A stretch of 39,228 bases of DNA from Clostridia bacterium DTU084 (GTDB lineage Bacteria > Bacillota > DTU084), in the NCBI GenBank assembly GCA_001512905.1, contig LFTB01000087.1, positions 1-39,228 on the forward strand. The letters run 5' to 3'. Made by a program: the position numbers and the translations under genes. The notes under the pieces are model-generated. The model saw only the letters and a list, made by a program, of their open reading frames with translations, did not search any database and was not told where the DNA came from. Numbering within the stretch: position 1 is the first letter of the stretch; each line of letters starts with the position of its first letter. Shown in pieces: positions 8,178 to 15,269 of this stretch.

Positions 8178-8893
8178 GACTCCACGCTCTCCCAGGCAAT
8201 TATGCTCTCACCAACTGCGATCAAATCTCCCAGCTTGAGCTTTTCCTGCTGTACTTTTTGGCTGTTGAGGTATGTGCCATTGGTGCTGCCCAGATCTGTT
8301 AAGTAAAATTCCTCAGCCCGCTGTTCTATTTTAGCGTGTTCCCTCGACACGTTCTGGTCAGTCAGGCACAGGCCGCCACTGACTGCCCTGCCTATGTACA
8401 GGACCTCTCCCTGCCAAGGGACAACCTTGCCCCGGTCAGGGCCCTCAAGAACTCGCAATTGAAAGGAAGGTTTCAAGGCTTTTCTGCTCCACCGCTTGGT
8501 GTCGTCAGATTCTTCAGGTTCCTCCTGCTTTTTAAAAGCAACGGCAACAACTTTCCATTTTCCCGATTCGATTTCGGGATTAGGCTCGATTTCCACCTTA
8601 AAGGGGCCAACTACGCTATAGCCACGATCTGCAGCCTTTCTAGCTAAGGTTTGCTCCCACTCCTGGGAAAGGGCGCTTAAAAGGTGCGCCAGCTCTTGGT
8701 ATTCTTCTTGTGCGATCTGAACCTGGAAAAGGTTGGGAACGTATAAGTTCTCCACCCCTCGCCTTGCCTCCTGCTGCATGGTGCGGATAAGAGAACGGGC
8801 CAAAGACAAAGGCTCCAGCTTTCCCCTATTTCGCTGAAAGAGCCCTTCAGACAGTTTCCCTATGGCGTCTTCAAGCCTTTCCATGATGTTCAT
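8165..8893 (-). CDS. fhaA: DUF3662/FhaA-type protein with C-terminal FHA domain
   Basis: Cytoplasmic scaffold of the FhaA family. The N-terminal domain (about 1-115, starting MNIMERLEDAIGKLSEGLF) corresponds to DUF3662, and the FHA domain occupies about 150-240. The FHA core is complete: YIGRAVSG, VSREHAKI and LGSTNGTYLN. This contrasts with the degenerate FhaB next door. In mycobacteria FhaA binds the pseudokinase-domain phosphothreonine of MviN/MurJ; the partner here is unknown. I chose ATG 8893, with AAGGAG 8 bases upstream, over a start 105 bases earlier that would lie deep inside rlmN. It overlaps rlmN by 23 bp. Confidence 0.9.
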   Translation of the reverse strand: MNIMERLEDAIGKLSEGLFQRNRGKLEPLSLARSLIRTMQQEARRGVENLYVPNLFQVQIAQEEYQELAHLLSALSQEWEQTLARKAADRGYSVVGPFKVEIEPNPEIESGKWKVVAVAFKKQEEPEESDDTKRWSRKALKPSFQLRVLEGPDRGKVVPWQGEVLYIGRAVSGGLCLTDQNVSREHAKIEQRAEEFYLTDLGSTNGTYLNSQKVQQEKLKLGDLIAVGESIIAWESVESWND

Positions 8894-9890
8894 GCCTCTC
8901 TCTCCTTCCCCGAAGCTGACCGCAGGCAGCTGCAACATCCCTGCCCATACTTGCCCGGACAGAAACTGCAATGTTCTGTGCTGAAAGCTGCTGGGCAAAA
9001 GTGCGGAGCTTTTGGATACTGGCTGGCCTGTAAGAGATTCCCTCCACAGGATTGAGCTGGATTAGATTCAGGTGACATGGCCAGCCCCGTAATAGCTGCA
9101 CAAGGGCTGCGAAATCCCCTTTCCCATCGTTTACCCCCTCGATTAAGGCATATTCCAAGGTCACTCTTCTTCCTGTAATGGCTGCATATTCCCTGCAGGC
9201 AGGAATAAGCTCGGTCAGGGGATATTTATCGTTTATCGGCATCAGCCTGCTGCGCAGAGAATCGGTTGCAGCGTGAAGGGACACTGCCAGCACAAGCTGC
9301 AATCTCAATTGGCCAAGGTGCCTGATCTGAGGCACAAGGCCGCAGGTTGAAATGGTGATCTGCCGCATGCCGATGTTCCGGCCCTGTGGATGATTTAGGA
9401 TCCTTATAGAGTGGATCGTGTTTTCGTAATTTGCCAAAGGCTCGCCCATGCCCATGAAAACGAGATTGGTTGCACTTCTTCCGGCTTTTCTCTCTGCCAG
9501 GCGCACCTGTTCTGCGATCTCGCCTGCAGAAAGCTGTCTTGTAAAACCGCTCTGCCCAGTTGCACAAAAGCCGCAGCCCATAGCGCAACCCACCTGGGTT
9601 GAGAGGCAGATGGTGAGGCGCTTGTTTTGCGGCAGAATCACAGTTTCAACCAGGGCACCGTCTGCCCAGCGGATCAAAAGCTTCTCAGAACCGTCTTTGG
9701 AGGTGTGGGCAGCTTCAACAGTGCCAAATTGAAGGTGCGGCGCTATAATTTTTTTGAGCCGCTGGGGCAGGTTTGTCATTTGGGCGACATCATCAGCTCC
9801 CTGTTTGTGCAGCCAGCTGAAAACCTGCTGTGCCCTATATTTTGGCTCGCCCAGCTCAACAAGCCACTTTTCGAGCTCGCCGGGCAGCAT
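8871..9890 (-). CDS. rlmN: Dual-specificity RNA methyltransferase RlmN (23S A2503, tRNA A37)
   Basis: Radical SAM enzyme that makes 2-methyladenosine at 23S rRNA A2503 and at tRNA A37. The cluster-binding CAMGCGFC motif (about 102-109) and the GMGEP substrate/SAM-binding motif (about 150) are clear. Further landmarks are YALIEGVND and LIQLNPVEG. The C-terminal cysteine for methyl transfer is in AACGQLRG. From the first ATG the protein is 339 aa, which truncates the usual N-terminal helix by a few residues. A ribosome site lies too far upstream for that ATG, so translation may begin at CTG 9905 and add five residues. It heads the FHA-PP2C-rodA-pbpA-pknB run and follows the envelope module. Confidence 0.96.
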   Translation of the reverse strand: MLPGELEKWLVELGEPKYRAQQVFSWLHKQGADDVAQMTNLPQRLKKIIAPHLQFGTVEAAHTSKDGSEKLLIRWADGALVETVILPQNKRLTICLSTQVGCAMGCGFCATGQSGFTRQLSAGEIAEQVRLAERKAGRSATNLVFMGMGEPLANYENTIHSIRILNHPQGRNIGMRQITISTCGLVPQIRHLGQLRLQLVLAVSLHAATDSLRSRLMPINDKYPLTELIPACREYAAITGRRVTLEYALIEGVNDGKGDFAALVQLLRGWPCHLNLIQLNPVEGISYRPASIQKLRTFAQQLSAQNIAVSVRASMGRDVAAACGQLRGRRERHEHHGKA

Positions 9891-9902
9891 GCTTTTCAGA
9901 TC

Positions 9903-9921
9903 CAGTTACAAGCTCCTCCTC
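9903..9921 (-). promoter_or_regulatory. Ribosome site implying a non-ATG (CTG) start for rlmN
   Basis: The purine-rich GAGGAGGAG (complement of 9913-9921) lies 22 bases before the first ATG of rlmN but exactly 7 bases before an in-frame CTG (9905). A TAA stop sits immediately upstream of that CTG. Translation from CTG would restore an N-terminal LDLKSMLPGELEKW that fits RlmN family starts better. No ATG, GTG or TTG lies between. Confidence 0.5.
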
Positions 9922-9957
9922 AAAACTTTTTATCATTATCTTATGTGAACGGTGCCC

Positions 9958-10992
9958 TTAATAAACCAAGAGCAGAAGCAGGGGCACTGCAACAGCGCCG
10001 AAAGCCAGGGCCAACTTATTCATTTTTTCGTTCTGAGCTCGCTGCATGGCAAGCTGATTCTGCTGGCTTTCGATTTTAGCTTGAAAGATCTTCAGGTCTT
10101 CCTCTAGCCGCTTCAGCTGCAGCTTGGTTTCTTCCTCCTGCTCCTGGATTTTTTTCTCAGTGCTGCGGAGTGTCGAAGAGATAGAAGCTAGATCCAGCTG
10201 CAGCTGGTTAACGTTCTGGTATAATGCCGCTTCTGTTGTTTCCAGCTGTCCGCCTAATTGCTTGCTCCGCTCTTCAACAGCCCGGATGAATCCCTCAAGC
10301 TCCTGGGCCTGCCTGCGCAAAGCATCTGCCCGCTCTTCCAGTTCCGAAAGAAGTTCCCCCTGTCTTTGAAAGGTTGCCTCTGTGATTTTCATTGCTTGAG
10401 AGATTTGCTCTTGTACCAGTTCCAATTGACTCTGGTTGGCAGCCAATTCTTTCTGGAATTCAGCCCTTGAAGCCTCGATTTCCCCTGCCAAATTCTGTGA
10501 ATTCAACTCAAGTTCCTTGAGGCTGGCTTGAAAAGCACCATAGCTTGAATCAATGGCTGCGATATTCTGCTCCAGTTCTTCCAGTTTCTGATAAGTTTCT
10601 GTAATTTCTGCTGCCAATTTCTGGCTTTGGGCGGTTATTGCCACCAATTCATCTTGAGCGATTGCCGAGGCTCCTTCCAGCCGTTCTAAAGACTCCTGGA
10701 ATTGCTTGGCCTGAGAAACCATTTTGGCTACCTCGCCCTGCAGTTGGACAGTAAGGTTTCGCAAAAGTTCCTCTTTTGCTTCTGGAGTGTTTGCTTGGAT
10801 TTCAGCAAGGAGCTTTGCAATTGCGTTTGCGAAAGTCTTGCGGTCTACCGGCTCGTTTTCAGCGAGATCGCCATCAGCCATGGCCGGCAGGTATCCTGCG
10901 TCAATGAGCTTCTCTAGATTAGCATTGGGATTTGCCGAGATGGATACACAAATGCTAAAGCAGAGAATGAAAACCAAGAGATTAGCTCTCAC
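9958..10992 (-). CDS. Predicted envelope-spanning tether: signal peptide, SLH-like head, long coiled coil, C-terminal hydrophobic anchor
   Basis: From the GTG at 10992 the protein is 344 aa. A signal peptide (about 1-20) is followed by one SLH-like half-repeat (about 24-68, with LIDAGYLPAMADGD and PVDRKTFANAIAKLL), which in SLH proteins binds pyruvylated cell-wall polymer. Residues about 70-320 form an almost unbroken heptad-rich, Glu/Gln-rich coiled coil. A single hydrophobic stretch (about 324-344) ends the chain. This is the architecture of Thermotoga Omp-alpha, a rod that links cell wall to outer membrane. I see no sequence identity to it and the homology is untested. GGGGG lies 6-7 bases before the GTG; the ATG at 11019 is the alternative. 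It overlaps the upstream gene by 11 bp and is last in the module. An inner-membrane anchor is the alternative topology. Confidence 0.75.
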   Translation of the reverse strand: MRANLLVFILCFSICVSISANPNANLEKLIDAGYLPAMADGDLAENEPVDRKTFANAIAKLLAEIQANTPEAKEELLRNLTVQLQGEVAKMVSQAKQFQESLERLEGASAIAQDELVAITAQSQKLAAEITETYQKLEELEQNIAAIDSSYGAFQASLKELELNSQNLAGEIEASRAEFQKELAANQSQLELVQEQISQAMKITEATFQRQGELLSELEERADALRRQAQELEGFIRAVEERSKQLGGQLETTEAALYQNVNQLQLDLASISSTLRSTEKKIQEQEEETKLQLKRLEEDLKIFQAKIESQQNQLAMQRAQNEKMNKLALAFGAVAVPLLLLLVY

Positions 10993-12904
10993 TGTTCTCC
11001 CCCTTAACCTCGAGCCCATGGCGGATTTCCGGAAGAGCAGATGGTGCTTCCGGAATAATCCTGATCTCCCCTGCCCCTTCGGCCAAAGCCTCGAAGTTCA
11101 ATATTGCCAGGGTCTCCTTCACTAGATCTCGCAGCTCTGCCTGCGAGCTTATTCGGACCCTTCCTGGTCCTTCTTCCTTCCAGGTGAAGGAGTCAGGCCT
11201 TGCCGCTGTGCCACGCCAGACGCTGACGAGCCTTACAAAGTCTGGGTATGAAATCACAAGGGAATATTCATCCAGCTGTGGAACGTTCTGCGCCCAAATT
11301 TCAACGCTGAAAGTACTGTTTTTTGCAACCTCTGCCTTTCTTTGTGCTGTGAAAAGCCTCGGTTTAAGCCCTGGGTAAGAAAAGGTGCCTGTGTGCTGCT
11401 GGCTGCGACCGTGATACCTTGCTGTGACCTGAAACCTGCCTATACCGCCACCGAAGCCATGAGGTGCAAAATACCAGACGAAATCAAAGCTCTCCTGCGG
11501 GTTTAAGGTGCCGATGTATTTGTAGTTGTCGTAAGGAAGGGCAAGGCTTAATGCTTCGGTTTCCCCGCAGACCAATTCAACAACAGTTGCGCTGTCGCCT
11601 GTGTTTTTCACAGTCACCTTCACTGGAAAAATCCTGATTTCAGAAGTCGGATCCTCTGCCAGGAACCAGCGTTCATTGTGTTTTGTTATGTTGGGGAGAA
11701 CAAAACTCACATCGATCCTGGGAGGACCAATGATGATCACTTTTCTGCTCACGCTCACAGGCTCGCAATTGTCTCCTCCCACAGTTACCTGAAAGCTGCT
11801 GCCGCTTTGGGCGGTTTCCCTGGCAACTACGACCCATTCAACTGTCCGCGCCTGCCCGCCGCCAATCTCTCCCAAATTCCGCTCCTGCTGGCTGGCTTCA
11901 AAGCCAGGCGGAAGCTGAAGTCTCACCCAGCTGTTTGCAACTGGGGTTTGCTCTTTGTTTTCGATATAGGCAACTACTTTGAAGGGTTCTCTGCGGATAA
12001 CCTCTCTGGGCGAAGTTACCCCCAAGCTCAAGCGCCCTCTGCTGATGGTTACACCGCCCAAACCATATTGGGTGCAGTACTGCCTTGTTTCTCCAGGCGC
12101 AAGGCTGCCTTCCCAAAAGAGGGCAAAGGCAGTATCAGGCTCGTCCTCACCTTTCCTGATAAACCCTGCTGTTGGATCAACGCTTACTTTCCAGCTTTTA
12201 TCTGCCAAAGTCCCCCAGTTGGCAATCAATACTTCGCTGGGAGGAGTCAGCGAACCGCCTCTTAAGGTGCCCTGAGCAATAACCCGCGGCTCTTGAAGGT
12301 TGTCGAAGGCCTGCCAGAAGTCCGGAATCAAATTGCCCCTGAGCGCTGTTTCAGTTGTAATCACTCTGTTGCCCAAGCGAATTGGCGCACCGTCTTCTTC
12401 CCCAAGCTTAGTGTCCAAAAGGAGCCGCACGCCAACGCTGTGAGCTGCACTACCTTTATTTTTGAGGAAATATTGAATTTGCAGGGCATCCTCAAGGCCT
12501 GTGGTACTTGTGCGGGCGAAAGATAGAACCTGGGTAACTTCGATGTCGCCAATTTGATAGATGGTATAAATGGCATTTCCTCGCCTCTCGGGGCCTGAGA
12601 TGTGTTCACCCGAAGGCAGATCAAAGCCAGCCCTGGTTTGGGTGGGGCCGCCAAAGACGTAGTCTGTGCCGTCTATACGGATGGTGGTATAAGAGCTCCA
12701 CGGATCTGCGCCGCCGAAGAGGAGCTCTGCATTGTCATCATCAGCCCTGGCAGGATCTCCGCCTGTTGTCTGAAGGGTAAAGCGGCCTGTATCGTAAGGC
12801 CCAGGATTGACGATCACTTTAATGTACTCGTTCTCGAGTACAGCAGCAAAGGAGCTGCTGAACAATAACAAGCAAAAGGTGAGCAGGGGGAAAAACTTTC
12901 TCAT
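10982..12904 (-). CDS. Large exported beta-rich protein with CARDB-like and cohesin-like domains, function unknown
   Basis: A 640-aa protein with a classical signal peptide (MRKFF, hydrophobic core, SFAA near residue 20). Residues about 22-290 form a Gly/Thr/Asp-rich domain I do not recognise. Two beta-sandwich segments follow (about 293-390 and 405-505), with patterns like CARDB/NEW3 adhesion domains (VVAYIENKEQTPVANSWV, VKVTVKNTGDSATVV). Residues about 525-625 look like a cohesin fold (NSTFSVEIWAQNVPQLDEY then VISYPDFVRLVSVWRG). No catalytic motif, sorting signal or membrane segment after the leader is evident, so it is probably periplasmic or surface-bound. It lies between the TonB/TolA-like gene (37 bp gap) and the coiled-coil tether (11 bp overlap), so a role in the same assembly is likely. 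Confidence 0.75.
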   Translation of the reverse strand: MRKFFPLLTFCLLLFSSSFAAVLENEYIKVIVNPGPYDTGRFTLQTTGGDPARADDDNAELLFGGADPWSSYTTIRIDGTDYVFGGPTQTRAGFDLPSGEHISGPERRGNAIYTIYQIGDIEVTQVLSFARTSTTGLEDALQIQYFLKNKGSAAHSVGVRLLLDTKLGEEDGAPIRLGNRVITTETALRGNLIPDFWQAFDNLQEPRVIAQGTLRGGSLTPPSEVLIANWGTLADKSWKVSVDPTAGFIRKGEDEPDTAFALFWEGSLAPGETRQYCTQYGLGGVTISRGRLSLGVTSPREVIRREPFKVVAYIENKEQTPVANSWVRLQLPPGFEASQQERNLGEIGGGQARTVEWVVVARETAQSGSSFQVTVGGDNCEPVSVSRKVIIIGPPRIDVSFVLPNITKHNERWFLAEDPTSEIRIFPVKVTVKNTGDSATVVELVCGETEALSLALPYDNYKYIGTLNPQESFDFVWYFAPHGFGGGIGRFQVTARYHGRSQQHTGTFSYPGLKPRLFTAQRKAEVAKNSTFSVEIWAQNVPQLDEYSLVISYPDFVRLVSVWRGTAARPDSFTWKEEGPGRVRISSQAELRDLVKETLAILNFEALAEGAGEIRIIPEAPSALPEIRHGLEVKGENSES

Positions 12905-12941
12905 TCATTTCACCAACTGAATATGGTATTTGTCAGGGCAG

Positions 12942-13823
12942 TTAATTTACAATCTGAAAAGTCATTTGCCCCTGATTGTTCCGAGGATAAAAGTTGAACT
13001 CTATCTTCAACCGATATGGTTTGTTGAGGCCTGCAAATTCTTTCCTTAGCTTCTCAAGTTCTCCCATAAATTCTTTCTCAGCAATACTGACAGCATCTTT
13101 CTCAGCCCTACTTGCAGGATTTGGTTTTGGAAGGGGCTGGACGATTGTATACGAACCATTCGGCCTGAATTCAACCACTGTAGATAAAGTCAGGGGACGA
13201 GGGTGGTTCGTCAAGTTTTTTGAACTGCTGATGATTTTAGGTCCTGGCAGAGACGGGCCGCGGCCACCTCCGCTGCCTGCACTAGTTCCCCCATCGGAAC
13301 TTCCACTTGATCCGCTGTGCCCCGCACCGCGGTCTCCACTTCCTTGAGCAGGAGCTGGAAGCTGCGGTGTTCCGCCTTCCTGCTGGCTGGCAGTAGAAGG
13401 GCTGGACTGGATGGGATCAGTCGGAGCAACTTTGTGCGCCGGCGGAGAAGTGCTCTGCTGCGGTGCCTCAGGCACAACAAGCACCTGCGCTAGCTCTGTT
13501 GTGCTTGTAGGGGTTTCTTCTGTTGGCATAGCCACTTCTTCACTGCTGGGCAGATTTTCCTTTTGGGAGGATGCAGCTGTGGTGGTGCTTGGAGGAGATA
13601 TAGACTGGGTTTGCGGCAGGGAGATGGGAACCGGAGGCTGCTCTGCTGCCAAACCCTCACCACCGAAACCAGCACCTCCCATTTCCACAAGCTCAATAAC
13701 GCGCCTTCCAGGCGCCTCCCCTCCCCCGGGAGAAAGAAGGGGAATCAGCAAGATTAAAAAATGTAGCAAACAGGAGATAAAAAGCCAAAGCGGCGAACCC
13801 CTGTATTTTGCTGAATCCAACAT
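12942..13823 (-). CDS. TonB/TolA-like energy transducer without a recognisable TonB C-terminal domain
   Basis: A 293-aa protein with a short cytoplasmic start, one membrane helix (about 12-30), a long low-complexity Pro/Ser/Thr/Gln/Gly-rich linker (about 50-195) and a compact C-terminal domain (about 200-293). The helix contains S17 and H21 as S-C-L-L-H, the same SxxxH spacing that E. coli TonB and TolA need to couple to ExbB/ExbD or TolQ/TolR. The C-terminal region (RPNGSYTIVQPLPKPNP, then a charged helix and LKIEFNFYPRNNQGQ) lacks the TonB YPxxA-type signature. The periplasmic target is therefore likely to differ. It sits 12 bp after exbD and before the exported beta-rich protein. The linker length suits crossing a periplasm. 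Confidence 0.75.
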   Translation of the reverse strand: MLDSAKYRGSPLWLFISCLLHFLILLIPLLSPGGGEAPGRRVIELVEMGGAGFGGEGLAAEQPPVPISLPQTQSISPPSTTTAASSQKENLPSSEEVAMPTEETPTSTTELAQVLVVPEAPQQSTSPPAHKVAPTDPIQSSPSTASQQEGGTPQLPAPAQGSGDRGAGHSGSSGSSDGGTSAGSGGGRGPSLPGPKIISSSKNLTNHPRPLTLSTVVEFRPNGSYTIVQPLPKPNPASRAEKDAVSIAEKEFMGELEKLRKEFAGLNKPYRLKIEFNFYPRNNQGQMTFQIVN

Positions 13824-13835
13824 AAAACTACCCCT

Positions 13836-14246
13836 CTAGTACGAGCTTTCAAGAGGCTGCACTGCCAAAGCAACTTGCGTGCCACCTGCAAGCCTCGCCC
13901 TGTCTAGTACCTTTACCAGGTCATCATATTGAATTGTCCGATCCGCCTGCACAATGAATCTGCTTTGGGGATTTTCCTGCAGCTGCATTTTTATCATGGA
14001 CTCGAGTTCTGCCAGGGCTATTGGCTGGCCCTGCCAGTACAGCTGCCGGTCAGCGTCAACAGAAATGATAAAGTCCTCAACGGCAGTGGCTTCCCCGGTT
14101 TCAGCTTGGGGAAGCTTTACATCCATGCCTTTCTGCTGAGAATGGAAAGTTGTAAAGAGCATGAAGAAAATCAGCATGAAAAACATGATGTCTATGGCAT
14201 TAGTGATCTCTAACCGCGGCTGTTGTCGCGGAACTTGGATATTCAT
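13836..14246 (-). CDS. exbD: ExbD/TolR-family biopolymer transport protein
   Basis: Proton-channel partner of ExbB/TolQ. The 136-aa protein has an N-terminal cytoplasmic stub, one membrane helix (about 17-36) and a periplasmic domain. The helix carries the essential aspartate in ITNAIDIMFFML, equivalent to E. coli ExbD Asp25. The periplasmic part shows the family endings FIVQADRTIQYDDLVKVLD and GGTQVALAVQP. I prefer ATG 14246, five bases after GAGGTGA, over a GTG nine bases upstream. Either start overlaps the end of exbB. ExbD and TolR cannot be told apart by eye. Confidence 0.92.
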   Translation of the reverse strand: MNIQVPRQQPRLEITNAIDIMFFMLIFFMLFTTFHSQQKGMDVKLPQAETGEATAVEDFIISVDADRQLYWQGQPIALAELESMIKMQLQENPQSRFIVQADRTIQYDDLVKVLDRARLAGGTQVALAVQPLESSY

Positions 14247-14913
14247 GCTCGTCACCTCGCTTTGTCTTGAGGACTCTCAGAAACTCATCTCCCCAGCGGT
14301 TGAGCTCGCTGACGTTTCTCTCCACAAGAGTGTTGAGATAGGTATAGCATAACAGAGCAGGAATGGCTACAATCAAGCCTGCAGCTGTAGTGATTAACGC
14401 TTCTGCAATGCCGACACTGAGCCTGAGAGGATCCGTAGCACCAGCCAAGGCGTTGAGCACGTTGAAACTATTGATAATACCGGTTACAGTCCCCAGTAAT
14501 CCCAGCATGGGAGCGATGGTTATGATCACACTTAAAATGGGGAAGTGCTGCCGCATCCGGTCCACTTCCTGCCTGCCCTGCGATTCCATAGCCTCTTCAA
14601 CAGAATCTAAAACCTCTTGTTCAGAGGGATTGTCCACATCAAAGCGCCAATTGCCGCCAGTTATGGTTAAAAACTCTGCAAAACCGGCTGCAATAACTTT
14701 TTCCACAGGAGTATCTGCTTCATCTATGAGAGAGGAAGCCTCCACCCATCTTCCCTGGCCCATGGCCCAGGCCAATCTTCTCAGGAAGCCAGAAGGATCT
14801 TTTCTGCTTCGCAAAAGGAAAAACAGCCTTTCCAAAACGATCGCCAGGGCGAGCACAGAACAAAATAAAATTGGCCACATTACCGGCCCACCCTTGAGAA
14901 AAGTCTGCCACAC
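14200..14913 (-). CDS. exbB: MotA/TolQ/ExbB-family proton channel protein
   Basis: Inner-membrane channel subunit that uses the proton gradient to drive a TonB/TolA-type protein. The 237-aa protein has three hydrophobic helices (about 12-33, 130-150, 172-198) with the long cytoplasmic loop between the first and second, as in ExbB. The family core is present: PMLGLLGTVTGIINSF and GIAEALITTAAGLIVAIPAL, the latter with the channel threonines. The GTG start follows AGGAGGGG with a 6-base gap. It is the first gene of the five-gene envelope module and faces a divergent tRNA gene. Family assignment is firm; Exb versus Tol role is inferred from neighbours. Confidence 0.94.
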   Translation of the reverse strand: MWQTFLKGGPVMWPILFCSVLALAIVLERLFFLLRSRKDPSGFLRRLAWAMGQGRWVEASSLIDEADTPVEKVIAAGFAEFLTITGGNWRFDVDNPSEQEVLDSVEEAMESQGRQEVDRMRQHFPILSVIITIAPMLGLLGTVTGIINSFNVLNALAGATDPLRLSVGIAEALITTAAGLIVAIPALLCYTYLNTLVERNVSELNRWGDEFLRVLKTKRGDEHEYPSSATTAAVRDH

Positions 14914-15030
14914 AACTGTCCCCTCCTAAACATTACAACTTGCAAGATCTATCTAGTATTTCGTCACTGAGATCCCAAAATCCTCCTGTTTTACAAGCTC
15001 CTGGCAGAAAGAAAAAATATACCCTAAATT

Positions 15031-15072
15031 ATTATAACCAACTGGCAAGAGCTTATTGCAGAATTATTCTGC
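15031..15072 (-). promoter_or_regulatory. Putative control region of the envelope module: palindrome plus TATAAT
   Basis: A perfect 15-bp palindrome, GCAGAAT-T-ATTCTGC (15058-15072), lies just upstream, with respect to exbB, of a TATAAT hexamer (complement of 15031-15036). No good -35 stands 16-18 bases from that hexamer, so an activator-type site or a different promoter is possible. The leader to exbB would be about 110 nt. The palindrome also lies upstream of the divergent tRNA promoter. Confidence 0.35.
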
Positions 15073-15094
15073 CAACTCCCCCGAAAAAAAGGCG

Positions 15095-15123
15095 TTGCTT
15101 TTTTCCCAGTCTTCATGTATACT
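15095..15123 (+). promoter_or_regulatory. Promoter of tRNA-Pro
   Basis: TTGCTT (15095-15100), 17-bp spacer, TATACT (15118-15123), putting the start about five bases before the tRNA. This is a textbook sigma-A arrangement. Confidence 0.75.
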
Positions 15124-15134
15124 ATTTGTGTCAG

Positions 15135-15211
15135 CGGGGCGTAGCGCAGCTTGGTAGCGCGCACGGTTCGGGACCGTGAGGCCCCGGGTTCAAATCCCGG
15201 CGCCCCGACCA
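15135..15211 (+). tRNA. tRNA-Pro (anticodon CGG)
   Basis: The cloverleaf folds cleanly. The acceptor stem is CGGGGCG (15135-15141) with CGCCCCG (15201-15207). The anticodon stem CACGG/CCGTG encloses the loop TTCGGGA, giving anticodon CGG. The T arm contains GGTTCAAATCC. Discriminator A and an encoded CCA follow. It reads proline CCG codons. It is the only RNA gene I can support here. Confidence 0.95.
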
Positions 15212-15223
15212 TTCAGCAAAAAA

Positions 15224-15255
15224 CCTCTTCCTGTGGGAAGAGGCTTTACTTTTTA
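15224..15255 (+). terminator. Terminator after tRNA-Pro
   Basis: An 8-bp stem CCTCTTCC/GGAAGAGG (15224-15231 with 15236-15243) with a 4-nt loop is followed by CTTTACTTTTT. It stands between the tRNA and the TRIC gene. That gene has no obvious promoter of its own, so it may depend on readthrough. Confidence 0.8.
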
Positions 15256-15269
15256 AGGGCGGTGACGAG

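Noticed and set aside
9627-10079. Plus-strand open frame of 150 aa over rlmN and the tether gene
   Set aside because: Antisense to both genes; no ribosome site.
13211-13700. Low-complexity stretch in the TonB-like gene as a DNA repeat or CRISPR-like array
   Set aside because: It encodes the Pro/Ser/Gly-rich linker; no regularly spaced identical units are present.
15135-15260. tRNA-Pro as an attachment site for a mobile element
   Set aside because: No duplicated tRNA 3' end, integrase or phage-like gene is visible in the flanks.
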